From contig CACVBU010000766.1 of the NCBI GenBank assembly GCA_902728285.1, positions 132,399-196,398 of the forward strand: a DNA stretch of 64,000 bases, given 5' to 3'. The notes under the pieces were generated by a model. That model did not search any database. It was not told the DNA's origin and saw only the letters and a list, made by a program, of their open reading frames with translations. Positions 11,901 through 22,849 of the stretch are shown here, piece after piece; positions within the stretch are counted from its first letter, which is position 1; the number at the start of each line of letters is the position of its first letter. This stretch comes from Clytia hemisphaerica (lineage: Eukaryota; Cnidaria; Hydrozoa; Leptothecata; Clytiidae). The position numbers were made by a program, and so were the translations under genes.

Positions 11901-14422
11901 GCTGGACCCATCCAGAAGATGGACCCTATCAACAACTTACAAGTGGCTATCAAGAACAATATCGACATCTTCTACTTCAGCTGTGCCATACCCGCTCACG
12001 TTCTTTTCATCGAATCTGGAAAGATGGGTAAGTAGCGTGCTGTGTAAAACCGACTTAGTTGAACATTTTATGTACGGAATATGGTGGAAGTGCGAAAATT
12101 CCTGATTTTATCTGGACGTACGGAAATTTCTGACCTTGATCTAATTTCAATACGATCTACCCTTCTTTAAACCTTACAGTACATATTTTTGCTTTTTTCA
12201 AACCTTAAAGTGCATTGTACCTAAAAGAACACTAAGCTCCCGTCGGTCAATTTGCTTATCTGCCTTATTGGGTTGGGATTGGTTGGCTCACCGAATTGTA
12301 AAAATTGTAACAATATGTAACAAATGTAACAAATGCCATAATTGCACACTTCTTTGTTTTCTTTTGCAGATCGTAAAGTGTTCTTGGATACATGGAAAGA
12401 CATCCCTGCGGCAAACGAAGTCCAAAACAACGTCAATACCAGAGGATTTAACTCAGGTATATTTTATTTAAGTACCCTTTCAGTAAGATCGCTTTGCAAT
12501 TCGTTCACATTTACACGCTCGGTTTTTAAAACTTGATTCTATCGCAGATATCAACATCCGTTCGCATATTGATAACCGAACCATTGCATGCGAACTTTCT
12601 AATGGCGCATTGAATATTAGTCAACTTTTCCAGCGCGAAACATTTTTTGAAAAATATGGAAATTGTTTTTCAAATCCAAAGTTTTAAACTGGTAGTAAAG
12701 CTTGTAACTTGAGAGTGAGACAACGATTTTGGTATAATTAGAAAGGTATTATGCCCTTTTAAGTCAATGAGTCAGGAGTTAAAGCCTTTTGTCTGGGACT
12801 TGGTAAATTCATGATATGCACCATTGCAATGTCTTCTGACATTACATCACGGACCCAATAGCTGATTGGTTGTAAGTGACGTAAAGTCAATCAATACGTC
12901 ACTTTCAACCAATCAGCTGTTGGGTCCGTGATGTAATGTCAGAAGACATTGCAATGGTGCATATCATGAATTGGCATAGAACGTGTCCACACGTCACTCG
13001 GGTTTGAAGGGTTAAGGTTTTTCTTTTGTTGCATTTTTTATGGTCCATGTAGCTTTTATTTCTTTCGTTATTCTTTACTCTTTTGTTTGCAGATGGAATC
13101 CAGAACGTTTTAGAAGCAAACAATATTTTCACCATCGCCAAACGTACTGTTGAAGGACAGGTTAGTGACGCGATTTTAATCTACTTTAATAAGCCGTACA
13201 TTATCTCAAACGAAATCGTCTGTTAACATTTAACTTTGCTTCTGTTTTCATTCTGAAACGTGAAAGTTCTTCGATATTCATGATTCGATATTGCATCACT
13301 GCAAAGCTTAGCTACTGCAATTTTACCCAATACAATGCATTTATTTTTCACTGTGTCACTGGCATTGTTAACTATGAAAACAAGTTCCAGTTTAATTAAA
13401 TTTGGTCAACCTGATGATTATTTTTGTTCCCAGGATATGTTATACCAATCACTTCGTTTCACCAATGGCATCACTGTTCTATCCGAACTGAAGTTAGTCC
13501 CTGGAAACGCCTCCATTCAGGTAACTAAAATATTTCCGAGGATGAACAGTTATCCTTTGTCATTTACTTTAGGCGTACAAACTTTCGCGAGCAGAAACTT
13601 TCGCGAGGACGAAAAATCGCGAAATTCACGACATATACTTTCGCGAATTTAACGGAAAAATATTTTTCGCGAGCATAAACTTTCGCGAATCAAGACGTAC
13701 AATTGAGAATTTTCACATGAAAAAATGGCTTAGAGGGACAAATACTTCTTGAATTAGCTTGAAACATTTGTCCTTTGATTTTAGTAATTTAGCAGGCTAA
13801 AACGTGCCAAAAAATAAAATTTTATTCAAAGTTTGAAGTTTTACAGATTTTGTCAAGGATTTTTCGCGAGCACAAACTTTCGCAAATGGCCCTTCCTAGA
13901 ATTTTTAAAGACCTTTACTTTTGCGAAACGGGCCAAAATCCGCGAAAATCGCGAAAGTTTCTGCTCGCGAAAGTTTGTACGTCTCCAGCAATACCTAAAA
14001 CTAAAAACTAAATATTGCGGGATATCGTGATCAGAGTTACTGCTGGGGGAGCCTCTTGAAAAGTACCAAAAAAACATGACACAAGTTATAATATCAGGCG
14101 TACTCTAAATTTGTGTTTGATACTCTTGTTAGGAACACATTTCTAGCCCAAAACTATTAGGTGAATCACGTTTGAAAAGTCTGTTTTTTTTGGCCAGTTT
14201 TGTCAACTCTATGAAATGTTTTAAAGGAATGAATTCTTTCACATGTGATGACTTCATTCAATCGTTTCTAAGAAAAGATTTGAAACTGATAGCGTCTCGT
14301 CTAAAAGGAAATCTACCGACACTGCTAATTTTTCTTCTGATTTTTTTCAGCTTTCATTGAAAACGACGGCTATGGATGTCATTGGTATCGTCCAAGATAT
14401 CTATCAAAAGATCTTGCAATAA
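2942..14422 (+). CDS. AP2B1/AP1B1-like: AP-1/AP-2 complex subunit beta (20 exons, complete)
   Basis: Large beta adaptin of the clathrin adaptor complexes AP-1 (trans-Golgi/endosome) and AP-2 (plasma membrane). It binds clathrin, and through its ear endocytic accessory proteins. Exons: 2942-2978, 3208-3313, 3738-3873, 4156-4401, 4672-5014, 5516-5588, 5902-6042, 6227-6302, 6480-6569, 8961-9049, 9346-9625, 9822-10248, 10451-10620, 11059-11101, 11296-11487, 11902-12027, 12370-12456, 13093-13160, 13434-13520, 14351-14422. All join in frame with GT-AG introns, giving 962 aa (vertebrate homologues about 940-950). The start [13 protein letters not shown] is family-typical. Residues 1 to about 590 are the alpha-solenoid trunk (for example [20 protein letters not shown]), about 590-735 the Gly/Pro/Gln-rich hinge, and about 740-962 the ear. 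The hinge motif DLLEL at 642-646 sits where vertebrates have the clathrin box LLNLD but lacks its acidic residue. Invertebrates often have a single beta shared by AP-1 and AP-2, so I do not choose between them. Confidence 0.96.
5148..5356 (+). repeat. Dispersed repeat, copy in AP beta intron 5
   Basis: About 200 bp in the intron is clearly related to 59715-59911, just upstream of the UNC93-like gene, in the same orientation. Both carry the strings GCTTACTCATCAATTT, GGAGCAAT and TGTGTCTGAT at matching spacing and end in AAAACCT. No open frame is shared, so it is probably a non-autonomous element. Confidence 0.7.
6662..7034. mobile_element. Inverted-repeat element (MITE-like) in AP beta intron 9
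   Basis: The left end ATTCTCAAGCTTATAAAAAT and about 25 further bases are repeated in reverse complement at the right end (about 6989-7034). The internal sequence has no coding potential. The length of about 373 bp with arms of about 46 bp fits a non-autonomous DNA transposon. The target duplication is not clear. Confidence 0.7.
7536..7838. mobile_element. MITE of the CCCGGG-polyG family, 8-bp target duplication
   Basis: This 303 bp element starts CCGGG followed by a G run and TACTA. It ends TAGT, a C run and CCGGG. It is flanked on both sides by the 8-bp duplication AAAATGAC (7528-7535 and 7839-7846). A phrase of the type CCCTACGNGGGACT recurs inside. Related copies lie at 24226-24528, 27264-27552, 47589-47926, 62384-62829 and a half copy at 21984-22102. 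An 8-bp duplication is typical of hAT elements, but the termini are not canonical hAT. Confidence 0.85.
7871..8162. mobile_element. MITE of the AAGCCCGAAGGG family
   Basis: The terminal inverted repeat contains AAGCCCGAAGGGCTA on the left and TAGCCCTTCGGGCTT on the right, with CAATG/CATTG-type ends. The element is flanked by TAACGA on both sides (7865-7870 and 8163-8168). Related inverted-repeat copies lie at 19341-19482 and 26334-26420, and a partial one around 20570-20870. It is non-coding and located in AP beta intron 9. Confidence 0.75.
12807..12971. repeat. Long near-perfect hairpin in AP beta intron 17
   Basis: The sequence 12807-12883 is repeated almost exactly in reverse complement at 12895-12971, leaving a loop of about 11 bases. 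The arms are 77 bp with only a few mismatches. It is transcribed as part of the AP beta pre-mRNA and would fold into long double-stranded RNA. It is most likely a foldback MITE. Confidence 0.9.
13574..13981. mobile_element. MITE with ACTTTCGCGA phrase repeats in AP beta intron 19
   Basis: Starts CGTACAAACTTTCGCGAGCA and ends with its reverse complement; the arms match perfectly for over 30 bp. The unit ACTTTCGCGA(G) recurs about six more times inside in both orientations. It is non-coding. A diverged relative with the phrase AATTTCGCGG lies at 18430-18500 in copy 1 of the tandem genes. No obvious target duplication. Confidence 0.85.
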
Positions 14423-14464
14423 CATCCTCAAAAGGATAATGAAAGTTCAATTGTTTCTACGATC

Positions 14465-14470
14465 AATAAA
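14465..14470 (+). other. AP beta polyadenylation signal AATAAA
   Basis: A canonical hexamer 43 bases after the stop codon of the beta adaptin gene, a suitable position for a short 3' UTR. Confidence 0.7.
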
Positions 14471-15403
14471 CGAAGTCTCTGACAAGATTTTTCTGTTCCC
14501 GAAATAATAATTCGGATTTAATTTAAAACTTGATGCTTCTTTTTTTATGATAATTATTTTAGGTATTTTTAATTTTTTCTTGTTTCTATACAATTTACTA
14601 GGATAATAACCTTTTGAATAATACATACTTTTTTCTCTCATATATAGTGAAATAGAAGTACTTTCTTCTTCTGGAGATAAAATAATGTTTTCTTCTTCAC
14701 TTTTCAATTTTGTACATGGGGTAGAGGATATATTGCATGGGATTGGGGAAAATATCTTAATTTAATTTACCCATGTCCGGGGTAATTTCCGCACCTTTAA
14801 TGGGCAAAAAACGTATTGTTGGGGGGGGGGGGAGGGGGTCAAAGGTTGTCTGGATGGATGGAAATCCTTTGTACGTGGCTTCAACTCAATTAAAATATGT
14901 GACATCCTCCTCCATCCCCATTTACTTTATTTTCTTAATGAGTCTATTGAGAAATAAGAGGTCGAGTCATCCATCATGTTCTACTATGAATCAGTATTGG
15001 GAAACATTTTCTCTTGTGTCTATTTTTATCAGTAGCTATGGCAACTCTACATCAGAGAACAATTGGATATGTGAAGTAACAAATACCCTTGGTAACTAAA
15101 TTATTCAGCACCAAAGTCTGAAAGGTTTGAATATTCTTAAATTTTCTGGAATATTGAATTCAATTTATTCGCTATCCATGGTCGCTTGATTTCAATGTAA
15201 TATCTACATTAAAGATAAAAGGAAATGAGGCCAGGATTCTAAAACTGTAAGGAATGTTCGGTCAATAAGTTTTGAATTTAGTTGAAAAAAAAAATACAAA
15301 AAGAAGATAAAAATCGATTTTACTGAGTTAAGAGTTCTAGTACACAACCAACACAACACAAACCGTTTTTACTATACTAGATCATCATCGTGTAAGAGGT
15401 ACA
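14471..15403. other. Intergenic region between AP beta and the tandem trio
   Basis: No gene is seen. A G run lies at 14821-14840. Parts of 15120-15240 (the AATTCAATTTATTC and GGCCAGGA strings) resemble 22600-22720 upstream of copy 2, which suggests that the duplication unit of the tandem genes began upstream of their first exon. The promoter of copy 1 should be here but cannot be placed. Confidence 0.4.
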
Positions 15404-18400
15404 ATGAGGTTTAAAATTCTTCACGAAATGCACCGTATTTTCTTTTCGTTTCTTATCTACTCTCACTCGACCATCGTACAAGGGAAACGTTTCTTGAAAC
15501 GTGATAGCTACGAAGATGCATACTTCGAATTACTTCACAAAGACAAAATTCACGGGAGAAGTCCAGCAAAAAGTGCAGTATTACCGACAAGGTTTGATTG
15601 CATGCAACTTTGTAAAAACTCAAGTGGCTGTTTATCTATCAATTGGAACGAAGATGAAACCAAATGTGAAATAGTCAACTACGATCGTCACAATGCGCCT
15701 ACTTATACAGACAAGGTGAGGAAATGCTTTTTCCCTGATTTCTTTTATTCGTTGTTCATCATTCCAGTTTTCAAATTTTAGATTTTCAGAAATTCATTTC
15801 CGTAAAGGGTCTGTTTGTCTTTTCTCATTTTTCAAACCGACCGCTGCGATGGAGTGTTGGTGAGAGAGGGGAGATGATGAGAGAAGTGTTGCTATTTATA
15901 AATCATACTTAATCGCTGTACGGGAATTTTTTATCAAACAGCGCAAATGCGCACAGAGTGTACTAACTAATGAAGCGATAAACTTGAGATATACTCCGGT
16001 ACAGAGTATGATCTTATTGACCTAATCCTTTACTACAAGAAACTTTCGATTATCATTTTTGAAGATTATATCACCTCCGTTTGATAGGACTCATGTAAAA
16101 ATCAAAGTTAAAACTCTTCTCTCAAACCGTACTTTGAATCACTTCTAGTATTAAAATTCTGGAAGATTCTCTCTTTAGTTCACCCCTCTGTATAGATATT
16201 AAATGGAATGGCCCATTGTAGCTTCCACTTTAATGATTTTAGCCTGGTTGGAAACACTACGATGGTGGCGATCAACATTACGTTGTAATAAAACCTTTTG
16301 GTCAACCTCACGAATGTTGTTATAGAGCCACCAGTAACTCATGCGTTGACGGGGCCCTTATATCCACTGGAGGATTTAGTACAGAGTGTACTACTGCTGA
16401 CAAAAATAAATTCACCTTCGAGTACAATCAAGCGGTTGGAACATTACGTTATCTATGTTCTGGTCATTATATATGCCCAAGTAGTGACATCGGCACGAGC
16501 AGTAAGTCCTTTTACACCTTGTAGTGACGCGGATCTAAGAGAGTTAAACATTTATGGTTGAGAGTACTCCTTTTAGCCATACTCCTTACAACTACAAGGA
16601 AATAAAGAATGTTCGTCATAAGTTTCGAACCGCCCTTGTGCCGATACAGAAAACGTAAATATCTCGTTATCTAGCCCTGATATAGCATTGCTGCCCAACA
16701 AACCAGACTATTTTCAAGAAAGACTTACCTATCTTCCCGTTTCAAGATGTTAAGCTTATTTTACTGAATAACTGGTGACCTCGTCGAAGAAAAAGACTAT
16801 GATTTTGAAAAATTTCAGGCCATTTTGATTTTCCCAAACGGCAGAGTGAGGTATCCTGATCGAGACATAATATCCGGTTTTCAGTCTACTCAGGGGATAA
16901 AATTATCATTAAAATTAAAAACAAGTTAAATTCGGAGTGATATCAACTAGCAAAGATTCGAATTTAATAAAATTCATTTGTTTTTAGCCAATCCAAATAT
17001 TCGATTAGGAGGTCCACAATGCTCCACAACTAGTATCAAAAGACGATTCCGTCGAACTCATTGTAAGTCTTATCTTTTTATATCATTTTAACGTAAGTTA
17101 AGGCGATATGGTCAAATTTTCCAAAGTTTACACCCTTAGAGTGCAATTTTCCTCATCTTTTCGCATTCCGACCCTTACAGTGAACTTTGGGAAGCTTGGA
17201 CAAAGGACCGTTAAGGGTAACACGCTCGTTTGGTCGTTTACCTTGAGTGCTTAATTTTGCGGTGGTATACTAAGTTTCTCGGATATACTGAAAAAAGGTT
17301 AAGGAGCTCTAACACAAAATGAGGAAGCTTTTCCAGGTTTTGCAAGAGAATTCAGTTGACAAAGCCGTCTAGTCTATATTCTTTTTCAAGGTTGACAGTT
17401 TTTCTTATTTTGTAAGAGGATGAAGTCAAATGTCTGCCAGTAACATTATAATTTTCATTTGTTTGTTTTTTTCGTAGATGGTATAAGTTTCCACTATTAT
17501 TGTATGTATATGTGGGGTGACAAAGCGACTAGTTCGAACCAAAACTTGGAGTTGGGAAGATGTACTAACCGTAATCCAACTAAAATCAAATTCGACAGCA
17601 ACCTACGTAAGTTATATATTTTTTAAATAGCAGCTCAAAGTTTTAGGTCAGGCTTAGTGTTGCTGAACTTTTTCTGAAATTTTTCTATCCTAGACGGTGC
17701 TATCCGTTTAGAGAATCAGTAAACGTGGGAAAGTATATATGCGCAGAGTAAGGGTGCCAGGGCGGTTTACGGGGAAAATAGTGGTGGTAGTGTTTTCGAG
17801 CAACACTGTAAACACCTCCGCCATAGTTAACTCCGCTCCGAGCTGAACTCCATTTTCAAATTTATTCCGCCTCCTGTATTAATCTCTTTTTTTAACAACC
17901 AACCCTGATATCTCATATTTATGCTTAATGAGTAGAGGGCTTTTGTTTGCTATGGTTAGATTGTCTAAAAAGCTATTTTGAAACCTTGAGCCTTAGCAAT
18001 GTTGTTGCTTATAAAAAATGTGTATTGTCTTTAGACGATTTAATGTAAAGAGTAAGTAATGTTTGTAAAGCAGTACATAATAATAGAGAACGAAAATAGC
18101 GTCGTTTCTTTTAAAATTTTGTCATCATTTAGGCCCCTTAAATGATCCTAAATATCCTAAAATCCGTCAATTTTCTTGGTAACGCAATCAACAATCAACT
18201 ATCATTACATTTTCACTCTTGGTTCAAAAGTTCGGTCTTGAAACGTTGTAACTGAGAATGACATGGCTTATAGGGTTATAATGCCTCGATCAAGATATAT
18301 TTTGATTAAAGTTTTGTTGAATTATTAAGAATTTTGCTGACGCAGCAATAACCCGAATATTTGGTGAATTATCCACAAGAACCATAGACATTATACCATT

Positions 18401-21400
18401 TTCAGCTACTTTAACAGGATGAATATTCGGGGGATTAAATTTCGCGGTTCAGCTCGTCCGCAAAACTTTAAGATTTCGCGAGGACTTAATTTCGCGGTTG
18501 GCACTATAGGGAGACAATATTTTCACGATTTTGTGCCTTTTACGCCAAATTATGCATGTTGGTCGTTAGCGAGCACCGCACTAAAAACCGGGAATGTTAA
18601 TTGCGTAAAAAACGCAGGTGACGTCTAGTATAGGCTAGTTGGTCGTCGAAATACGCATTATTAGCGCTTCTTTGATGCTAGTAGTAAAAGTAGTTATTTT
18701 AGATTTTTCGAATTTGTCTCAAAAATATTCAAATTCTCCCTTGGGACTTAAATTTAATCCTCGTGAAAATTTATCCAATTCAAGGCTATTCTCAAATCTG
18801 GTTTGAGAATATAAATCTTACTGGGTAATTAATGACGTCACCAGGAAGTATAGCGGATTTTGATCCAATGTCGGGGGTCTAATTGGTGAAATATTTTCAT
18901 GATCTTTGAGATTAAAGACGAAATTTATATTTGAATTTTATTTTAGAAGTAAATAGATAGAAATAGACGTCATAATATTTTCATTCCATAGCGAAAGCCC
19001 CAGTTAAAATCACCGTATGGGGAGGTATGGGTGATTATGATTCTGTAACTGATGCTTACAATAGTCGTGGCAGTATACACAGTACTGGTTACAGCGACGG
19101 TTTCGTGTTTCAAACGTGGGGCGATTGGTTCGTCGCCAAAATGCAAGCTTTGTTTATTGCACCTGAAACTGGCAGTTATGTATTCCGGGTATGTAACCAC
19201 TTTTTTCTTCTTATTTGAGTTATACCTTTTTTCATTAAACCTTTTGCAGTGGATTTTGGCTTTGCACCCCTAAATAATCATTAAAAGGGGCAGAGAATAC
19301 TTTTATTCGGTTGCCGTACATTGAGGCGAACGGTAATGCTCATTGAGTTTAAAGCCCGAAGGGTTAGAGTAGAGATAGATTTCACTTCCAATCCGGCGTT
19401 TGTGTAAAAACCACGCGCTGATATTCTAGATGGAAAATTAAGTAGCTTCATTTCCCATCCAAAAGGGCTTTAAATTCAACGGTCATACGTGGAGAAAAGT
19501 AGCGTTGAAATTTTTTACTGAATTTTTTTGAGATTTATTTTTTGCTGCTATTCCTGTTGGTTTTTTTATTTTTGTACTTGTCACACTGAAAATGAGTAAA
19601 ACAAGAAATGCTACCGAAATGGCCAAACTTGAGGAAGTAATGAACAAAAAGTTGGAACAGTATGGCCATAACTTTACTTTGAACACTTTAGAGGAGCTTT
19701 AAAACTTGTGAAGGAAAATTCAAACCACACTGAAAGATCATAAGGAATTGGAGTTGAAATCTCTTAGACAAAGATGTTAGAATTTCTCAGCTGGAAGACA
19801 AAGTTTGGGTTTTACAAGCCTCCGTCAGCGCTCTTTTAAAACATGGTGACAAAAATGAACAATATTCGAGAAGAGCCTGTTTACGAATAAAATGGCATTC
19901 CGCAATCTCAAAATGAAAAATGAAAATGCTGATAATTGTGTTCAAAAATTCACCAATGTCTACAAAGAGCCACTTGATATCGATTCGGAGAATAAAGGCA
20001 TTGATCGTACTCATAGAGTCGGTAAACAAAGGAAGACTATGATAGTCAAGTTCTACTCGTTCAAAAAAAGATCTTCTATCTACAAAAACAGGAAAAATAT
20101 CGAAGCAGGGGATGATTTGAAAGTTTATCTTGACCATATAAAGCCTAGACTAAATTTTCTCGACTGACCAAGGGGTTCAATGACACGAAATTCTCTGTCA
20201 GGTAGGAGGTATCAGAGGGTTGTTTTGAATGGAAAGACCTCTGAGTGGAAACAAATCAAGGCTGGAGTTCCTCAAGGCTCAATTCTTCGTCCTCTGTTTT
20301 TCATGATCTACATCAGACTTTTCCAACAATCTTGAGACCAAGCCTATGAAGGGTGGCAAATTCCCCTTCCTTCGGGTAAACAGCAATGTGAAAAAGAAAT
20401 ATTTTTCGACTTGGGTTGCATAATCTACTTTAAATAGTCATTGAGGATCAAAAGTTTGGCGACCGTTGAATCACAATCAATATAAAGAAGAAAGTTTTTT
20501 TAAATACATTCTTTATAAGAGGGGCTATAGAGAAATGTTTAACCTTTCTCATGCAAGAAAAAGTATCTTAAGATTTGCACCGCATTTAGAATGATGATGG
20601 GTTTTACTTTCAATCTGCAACGCGTTATGGATTGAAATTAGTGGCTTAATCTCCCGTCCAAGAGTTCCAAATCTAGCCCCTTCTACATAGTCGTAGCGAG
20701 ATACCCTGCAAAATTTATGGATGAGAGCGGTTTTTCGACACTGTAATCATTGTCTTTGTTTTATCAGAAGATAACGAATATGTCATAAAAGTCTGCTCTC
20801 CCTCATAAATTGTGTAGGGTATCTCGCTACGTCTATGCTTCTAAGCTTTGAATTCAATGGAAAGGGCTAAGATTTCTTGAATTTCATTTCTCAAACACAG
20901 GTGGCTGTCGATGATTTTGCTCAATTATTCTTAAGTAGTGATGCTACAGAAGCGAACAAAGTCAACATTCTTGAGGATAACAATAATTGTCCTGATGCCA
21001 ATGGATGGGATTATACCGTGTAAGACTACCATAATTCAATGTCAAACTTTTTTTGTATATTATTACGGATTATTTTCAGGGTTTTCTAGACGGGAAAATA
21101 TATCGTTGGTAGAGTTTTGAACACAGCCTAAATACCTCCGTAACTGTCTACTCCCCGGGCTAACCTCCATTTTTTCAAATTTATCCCGCCTCCTTAATTA
21201 TTTTTTTTTTGTGAGGTTCTGTAGACGATAAAATCATCTGATTGTCACATCACTATCTAGTGAGAATATCCCAAGTTTTTAAATTGTTGGTACAATTTCA
21301 ACAATTAGTTTTTTCTTCTAGAGCAAAAGATTCGAATACGGTGGCATTAGAGAAAGGCAAAGCGTATTACATTGAAGTTTTGCTTTATGAGAAGGATGCT

Positions 21401-21508
21401 GACGAATATTTGCAGCTCTTCATGAAAAAACCGTCTGCCGGAGAAGTTGGATTTGAATTTGTCGAAACGAATTATTTGAGACTCATTGAGTCTGAATGGG
21501 ACACTTAA
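15404..21508 (+). CDS. Secreted PAN/Apple + unknown middle + PA14-like protein, copy 1
   Basis: Seven exons: 15404-15715, 16243-16501, 16988-17062, 17478-17606, 18992-19188, 20901-21019, 21322-21508, all joining in frame (425 aa). Residues 1-27 form a hydrophobic signal peptide. Residues about 35-104 are PAN/Apple-like, with Cys66, Cys70, Cys76 and Cys88 spaced as in that fold. Exons 2-4 (about 105-258) encode a Cys/Gly/Tyr-rich region starting PGWKHYDGGDQHY that I cannot assign. Exons 5-7 form a PA14-like domain, with ALFIAPETGSYVFR followed by VAVDDFAQLFLS and KGKAYYIEVLLYE, all typical of the family. PA14 and PAN domains commonly bind carbohydrate or protein, so an extracellular recognition role is inferred. 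Introns hold LINE debris and MITEs. Function unknown; the model itself is well supported by the two sister copies. Confidence 0.88.
19341..19482. mobile_element. MITE of the AAGCCCGAAGGG family
   Basis: Left end CATTGAGTTTAAAGCCCGAA and right end AGGGCTTTAAATTCAACGG form an inverted repeat. It is related to 7871-8162 and 26334-26420 and lies in intron 5 of copy 1. The LINE debris follows directly. Confidence 0.65.
19592..20332 (+). pseudogene. Decayed LINE fragments (ORF1-like and RT motif) in copy 1 intron 5
   Basis: 19592-20166 reads, with several stops and frame breaks, as a coiled-coil-like Lys/Glu-rich stretch. It is followed by DRTHRVGKQRKTMIVKF, a pattern seen in ORF1 proteins of non-LTR retrotransposons. 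20180-20332 then shows GVPQGSIL, the conserved reverse-transcriptase palm motif, soon interrupted by a stop. The two parts fit one old, internally deleted LINE insertion. It is broken and non-functional. Confidence 0.7.
20692..20831. mobile_element. 140-bp inverted-repeat element, CGTAGCGAGATACCCT ends
   Basis: CGTAGCGAGATACCCT at the left is matched by AGGGTATCTCGCTACG at the right, with CATAAATT-type pairing continuing inwards. It sits inside an older AAGCCC-type repeat. A looser relative with TAGTAGCGTT ends is at 34867-35030. Confidence 0.8.
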
Positions 21509-22849
21509 TTCCTTACTGTTGTCCTTCTCATTTGAATGCTGAATTGTTTCGGTTTGTGTCCTGTTGTATTTTAACCATCAGATATCGCAGTGTATTTTTC
21601 ACTCTGGTGTAACTATAATGGCACATCCAAAAATGCAACATTTAAGGCGCATAAAACTGGTAGGGGGGCTTATGCATTGACATTGGTTGTCAAAAAAAGC
21701 GCGTGTTAGGATTTAGATTTCAGAAATCACACCATTCAACTTGGCGAACATGGCAATAAAACTCGTTATCGATATTCCACAGAATGAAACCAAATCCCTA
21801 ACTAAAATAAAAGTCCAAGGAGTTACTAGGCGACCCACACAGCTTCGTCGATAAACATTCTTTTTACATGTTTTATTTTGATAAGAACATCAAAAATTTT
21901 GCTACATGCATTGTAGAGCTTTTTATATGTGCTATTTATCTGGCACTAAAATATTATATGTTAGTAAAATATTTTTTGTCCCTCCCGCGGGGGAGGGAGT
22001 ACTAGGTTTGCGAGATGACAGGTATTTCCGATCGACATATAAACATACGTTGAACTCTTTCAACAATTTCAACGTTTTTTCGACCCTTTGAGAGACCCCC
22101 CACGGTTATACTTTCGTAGATTCGTGATACAAGTTCAATTTTTGATTATCTTGAATAGTGAACATTATACACCCCCTTCTCACAGATCTACCCTTCACAC
22201 TGGAAGAATTGGCCAAAATATTGTCCTCAGTGAAAAATTATACTCCAATTTTCGTCTCCACTGAAAATAATCAAATAGACCAATCCTCACTGCAAAATAT
22301 TATGCTATTTTTCCAATCCCCACTGAATTTTCTGGCTTGAAAACATAAGAATTTAAATCCCCATCCATAAGAAATATGGGAATACCAATCCTCATCGGAA
22401 GAAAAAATCCTATCAGGTCTGTTAGAAGGGGATGGTTATATTAAACGATACCATGGATGCAATCAATATTCACTCTTGTCGAAAATAGTTCAAATTCATA
22501 ATTTTTCTTTTCATTTTATTCATAATAATTCATGACCTGACCCTATACAATGATGACTTAAAGTTAAAGTAGAATGAATTCTTCGGCAATTCATCAGGTT
22601 TAAATATTTTATGAATTCTTCAATTTATTCAATCACTTTCTAAATACCTGGTCACTCTACATACAAAATAATGAAAACCTTAAAAGTTAAAGAAAGTAAG
22701 GCCAGGACCCGAGTTCGTGATTCTATAATATTTCTTAAAGTATTTTAAACAATTTTACAAACTTTTGTAACTTTATAATCTCATGTGTAATGCTTGAAAT
22801 TTTTAAAATATATAGAATTTGTACGTAAAGAGCTTAATTAAGCTGCACA
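21509..22849. other. Intergenic region between tandem copies 1 and 2
   Basis: No gene is seen. Candidate polyadenylation signal AATAAA at 21755-21760. The rest holds a half copy of the CCCGGG-polyG MITE (21984-22102) and a diverged CACCCCCTTCTCACAGA element (22150-22445). The stretch just before 22850 resembles the region upstream of copy 1 only patchily. Confidence 0.5.
22150..22445. mobile_element. Element of the CACCCCCTTCTCACAGA family
   Basis: The left end ATACACCCCCTTCTCACAGA is matched in reverse complement by TCTGTTAGAAGGGGATGGTT at the right, and the phrase TCCTCACTG(A/C)AAA recurs inside. The family is also seen at 63397-63705, as a fragment at 61718-61770, and related in its ends to the larger element 45169-46649. 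Confidence 0.6.

Noticed and set aside
12548-12687. Possible alternative last exon of AP beta (46 codons after a CGCAG acceptor)
   Set aside because: Frame-compatible, but the acceptor lacks a pyrimidine tract, the peptide resembles nothing in the family, and it would delete the rest of the ear domain.
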